Assembly: GCA_050298555.1 (NCBI GenBank)
Contig: JBNKUL010000064.1
Coordinates: 1-6,658 of the forward strand
DNA from: JAPHSX01 sp050298555
GTDB lineage: Bacteria > Pseudomonadota > Gammaproteobacteria > Thiohalomonadales > Thiohalomonadaceae
Reading direction: 5' to 3'
DNA: 6,658 nucleotides
Below, piece by piece: positions 5,580-6,658 of this stretch (within the stretch, counting starts at the first letter, position 1; the number at the start of each line of letters is the position of its first letter). Made by a program: the position numbers and the translations under genes. Below the pieces are notes generated by a model. It saw nothing but the letters and a program-made list of their open reading frames with translations, ran no database searches and was not told the origin of the DNA.

Positions 5580-6658
5580 CCTGTTGCTCCGGCCTGTGTC
5601 TCTCGCAATACTCCTTGAGCACAATCATAGCCCTGCAGTCGTCCTCGTTGTACTCGAGGATTCGCTGCATGATCTCCTCGCGCTGCTGGTCCTCGATAAA
5701 GTCGTGGTACCAGGCGATGGAGTTGGCGCCGCCGGGGTCCTCGTCGCGCCAGCTGAAGCCGAGCAGCTGGGCGATCTGTTTTATGCCGTAGGAGTAGGCG
5801 GGCCACTCGGTGTACTTGAGCACCAGTTCGGTATAGAGGTCGTACTCGCGCTCGACGTAGTGCTCGAACGCTGCCTGCTCCAGCTCGTAGCACGCCATCA
5901 GGTGGCGCAGGGTGGAGCGCTCCTTGGCCGAGTAGACGTAGAACACCGCATCCGGGTTCTGCTCGATATAGCGCCAGAAGCCGCGCACCGCCTGCTCCTC
6001 CTCCTCGGGTGAGCGGGCGACGAAGCAGCGGTAACCGAGGTCCCTCCCCTGCTCCAGCTCCACCATGCCGAAGAGGTAGGTGAAGCCCTGGGTGGGGTCG
6101 TCCTCGATATCGAAGTAGATCTCCCGCTGCGCCACGGGAAAGGCGTAACCGGGCCTGAGCAGCGGCTGTTTGGCGAGCCGCACCTGGGCACGCTCCTTCA
6201 TATGGTGCAGGCTCTTGATGCCGACGCGGGGGATGGTCTCGGCCAGCTCCGCCATCTGTTTCTCGCTCATCTTCGCCGCATCGAAGATGGTGTGCACACC
6301 GTGCCTCTTCAGCTCGAACTTCACCCGCCCGACCTGGAACAGGCCGCTGAGGTCACGGGTCCCCTCCACCCAGCGGCGGCAGTGGATGTACCACTGGCAC
6401 AGGTGGCAGGCGCTGCCGAGCACCGGCTCCGAGCGCTCCTGCCCACCCACCAGCCGTGCCACCTCGGCCAGCGCCTGCTCGAAGCCGTCGGCGAATTGTG
6501 CGGGGTCGAACTCCTCCACCTCCTTCTCCACATTGATGATGTGGGCCAGGGGCGGTGCGTACTCCTGTATGCCGCGCAGGATCTCGCGGTAGAACATCAC
6601 CTGATAGGCGTAGTGCTTCTTGAAGTGGGGGCGCTGCCCCTGATGCAACTCCCACCCC
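5572..6658 (-). CDS. TM0106-family RecB-like/RNase H-like nuclease, 5' end missing
   Basis: About 361 C-terminal residues are visible; the frame is open to the right edge, so the start lies outside. The first possible initiator inside (TTG at 6648) is not credible because conserved sequence precedes and follows it. The visible part begins with the end of a PD-(D/E)XK RecB-like domain (HYAYQVMFYREIL) and a CxxCx5C cluster (codons at about 6408-6379) that in RecB-type nucleases joins a distant upstream cysteine to hold an Fe-S cluster. A helix-hairpin-helix-like linker (IPRVGIKSLHHM) follows, then an RNase_H_2 (YprB-like) domain with the acidic motif YFDIEDD (about 6114) and C-terminal YNEDDCRA (about 5652-5629), which supply DEDD-type catalytic acids. 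It is probably a DNA or RNA exonuclease. It is the first visible gene of a coupled set with the HAD and DUF504 genes. Confidence 0.88.
   Translation of the reverse strand, partial: GWELHQGQRPHFKKHYAYQVMFYREILRGIQEYAPPLAHIINVEKEVEEFDPAQFADGFEQALAEVARLVGGQERSEPVLGSACHLCQWYIHCRRWVEGTRDLSGLFQVGRVKFELKRHGVHTIFDAAKMSEKQMAELAETIPRVGIKSLHHMKERAQVRLAKQPLLRPGYAFPVAQREIYFDIEDDPTQGFTYLFGMVELEQGRDLGYRCFVARSPEEEEQAVRGFWRYIEQNPDAVFYVYSAKERSTLRHLMACYELEQAAFEHYVEREYDLYTELVLKYTEWPAYSYGIKQIAQLLGFSWRDEDPGGANSIAWYHDFIEDQQREEIMQRILEYNEDDCRAMIVLKEYCERHRPEQQDE

Overview
The window looks like chromosomal DNA of a GC-rich gammaproteobacterium. The clearest support is a full-length PpnN-type nucleosidase, close in length and sequence to the enterobacterial protein, together with a GTAG-type REP repeat family. 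A free-living or symbiotic sulfur oxidiser or Chromatiales-like lineage is possible, but this is only an impression; nothing in the window fixes the genus.

Layout from left to right: a REP pair at the left edge (1-67); an RluA-family pseudouridine synthase (75-932, minus); after a 34-base divergent gap, a TauE/SafE-family membrane protein (967-1713, plus), the only plus-strand gene; a small metallophosphoesterase (1710-2336, minus) whose stop codon overlaps that of the TauE gene; a REP pair (2358-2425); ppnN (2436-3815, minus); a REP pair (3841-3907); a tautomerase/CHMI-like protein (3946-4287, minus); a three-unit REP cluster (4318-4435); a frameshifted DUF504 (MJ1316-type) gene (4445-4695, minus); a HAD-family phosphatase (4695-5579, minus); and the 3' part of a TM0106-family RecB/RNase H-like nuclease that runs off the right edge (5572-6658, minus). 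No intergenic stretch exceeds about 160 bases, and no RNA gene, insertion sequence or CRISPR array was seen.

The nuclease, HAD and DUF504 genes are tightly coupled, with an 8-base overlap and then a 1-base TAATG overlap, and probably form one transcription unit. The predicted activities (nuclease, phosphohydrolase, RNA-end recognition domain) suggest a nucleic-acid end-processing group, but this is inference. The DUF504 gene carries an apparent GC-dinucleotide insertion that breaks its frame. The other genes look like housekeeping or nucleotide-metabolism functions.

The most distinctive non-coding signal is a family of nine copies of a 24-base REP element: GTAG followed by a hairpin with an 8-base stem and 4-base loop. 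Copies sit only between genes, usually 7-10 bases after one stop codon, and three of the four clusters lie 21-30 bases before the next start codon. Five copies are identical. This matches the repeat class mobilised by REP-associated tyrosine transposases (RAYTs); no RAYT gene lies in the window.
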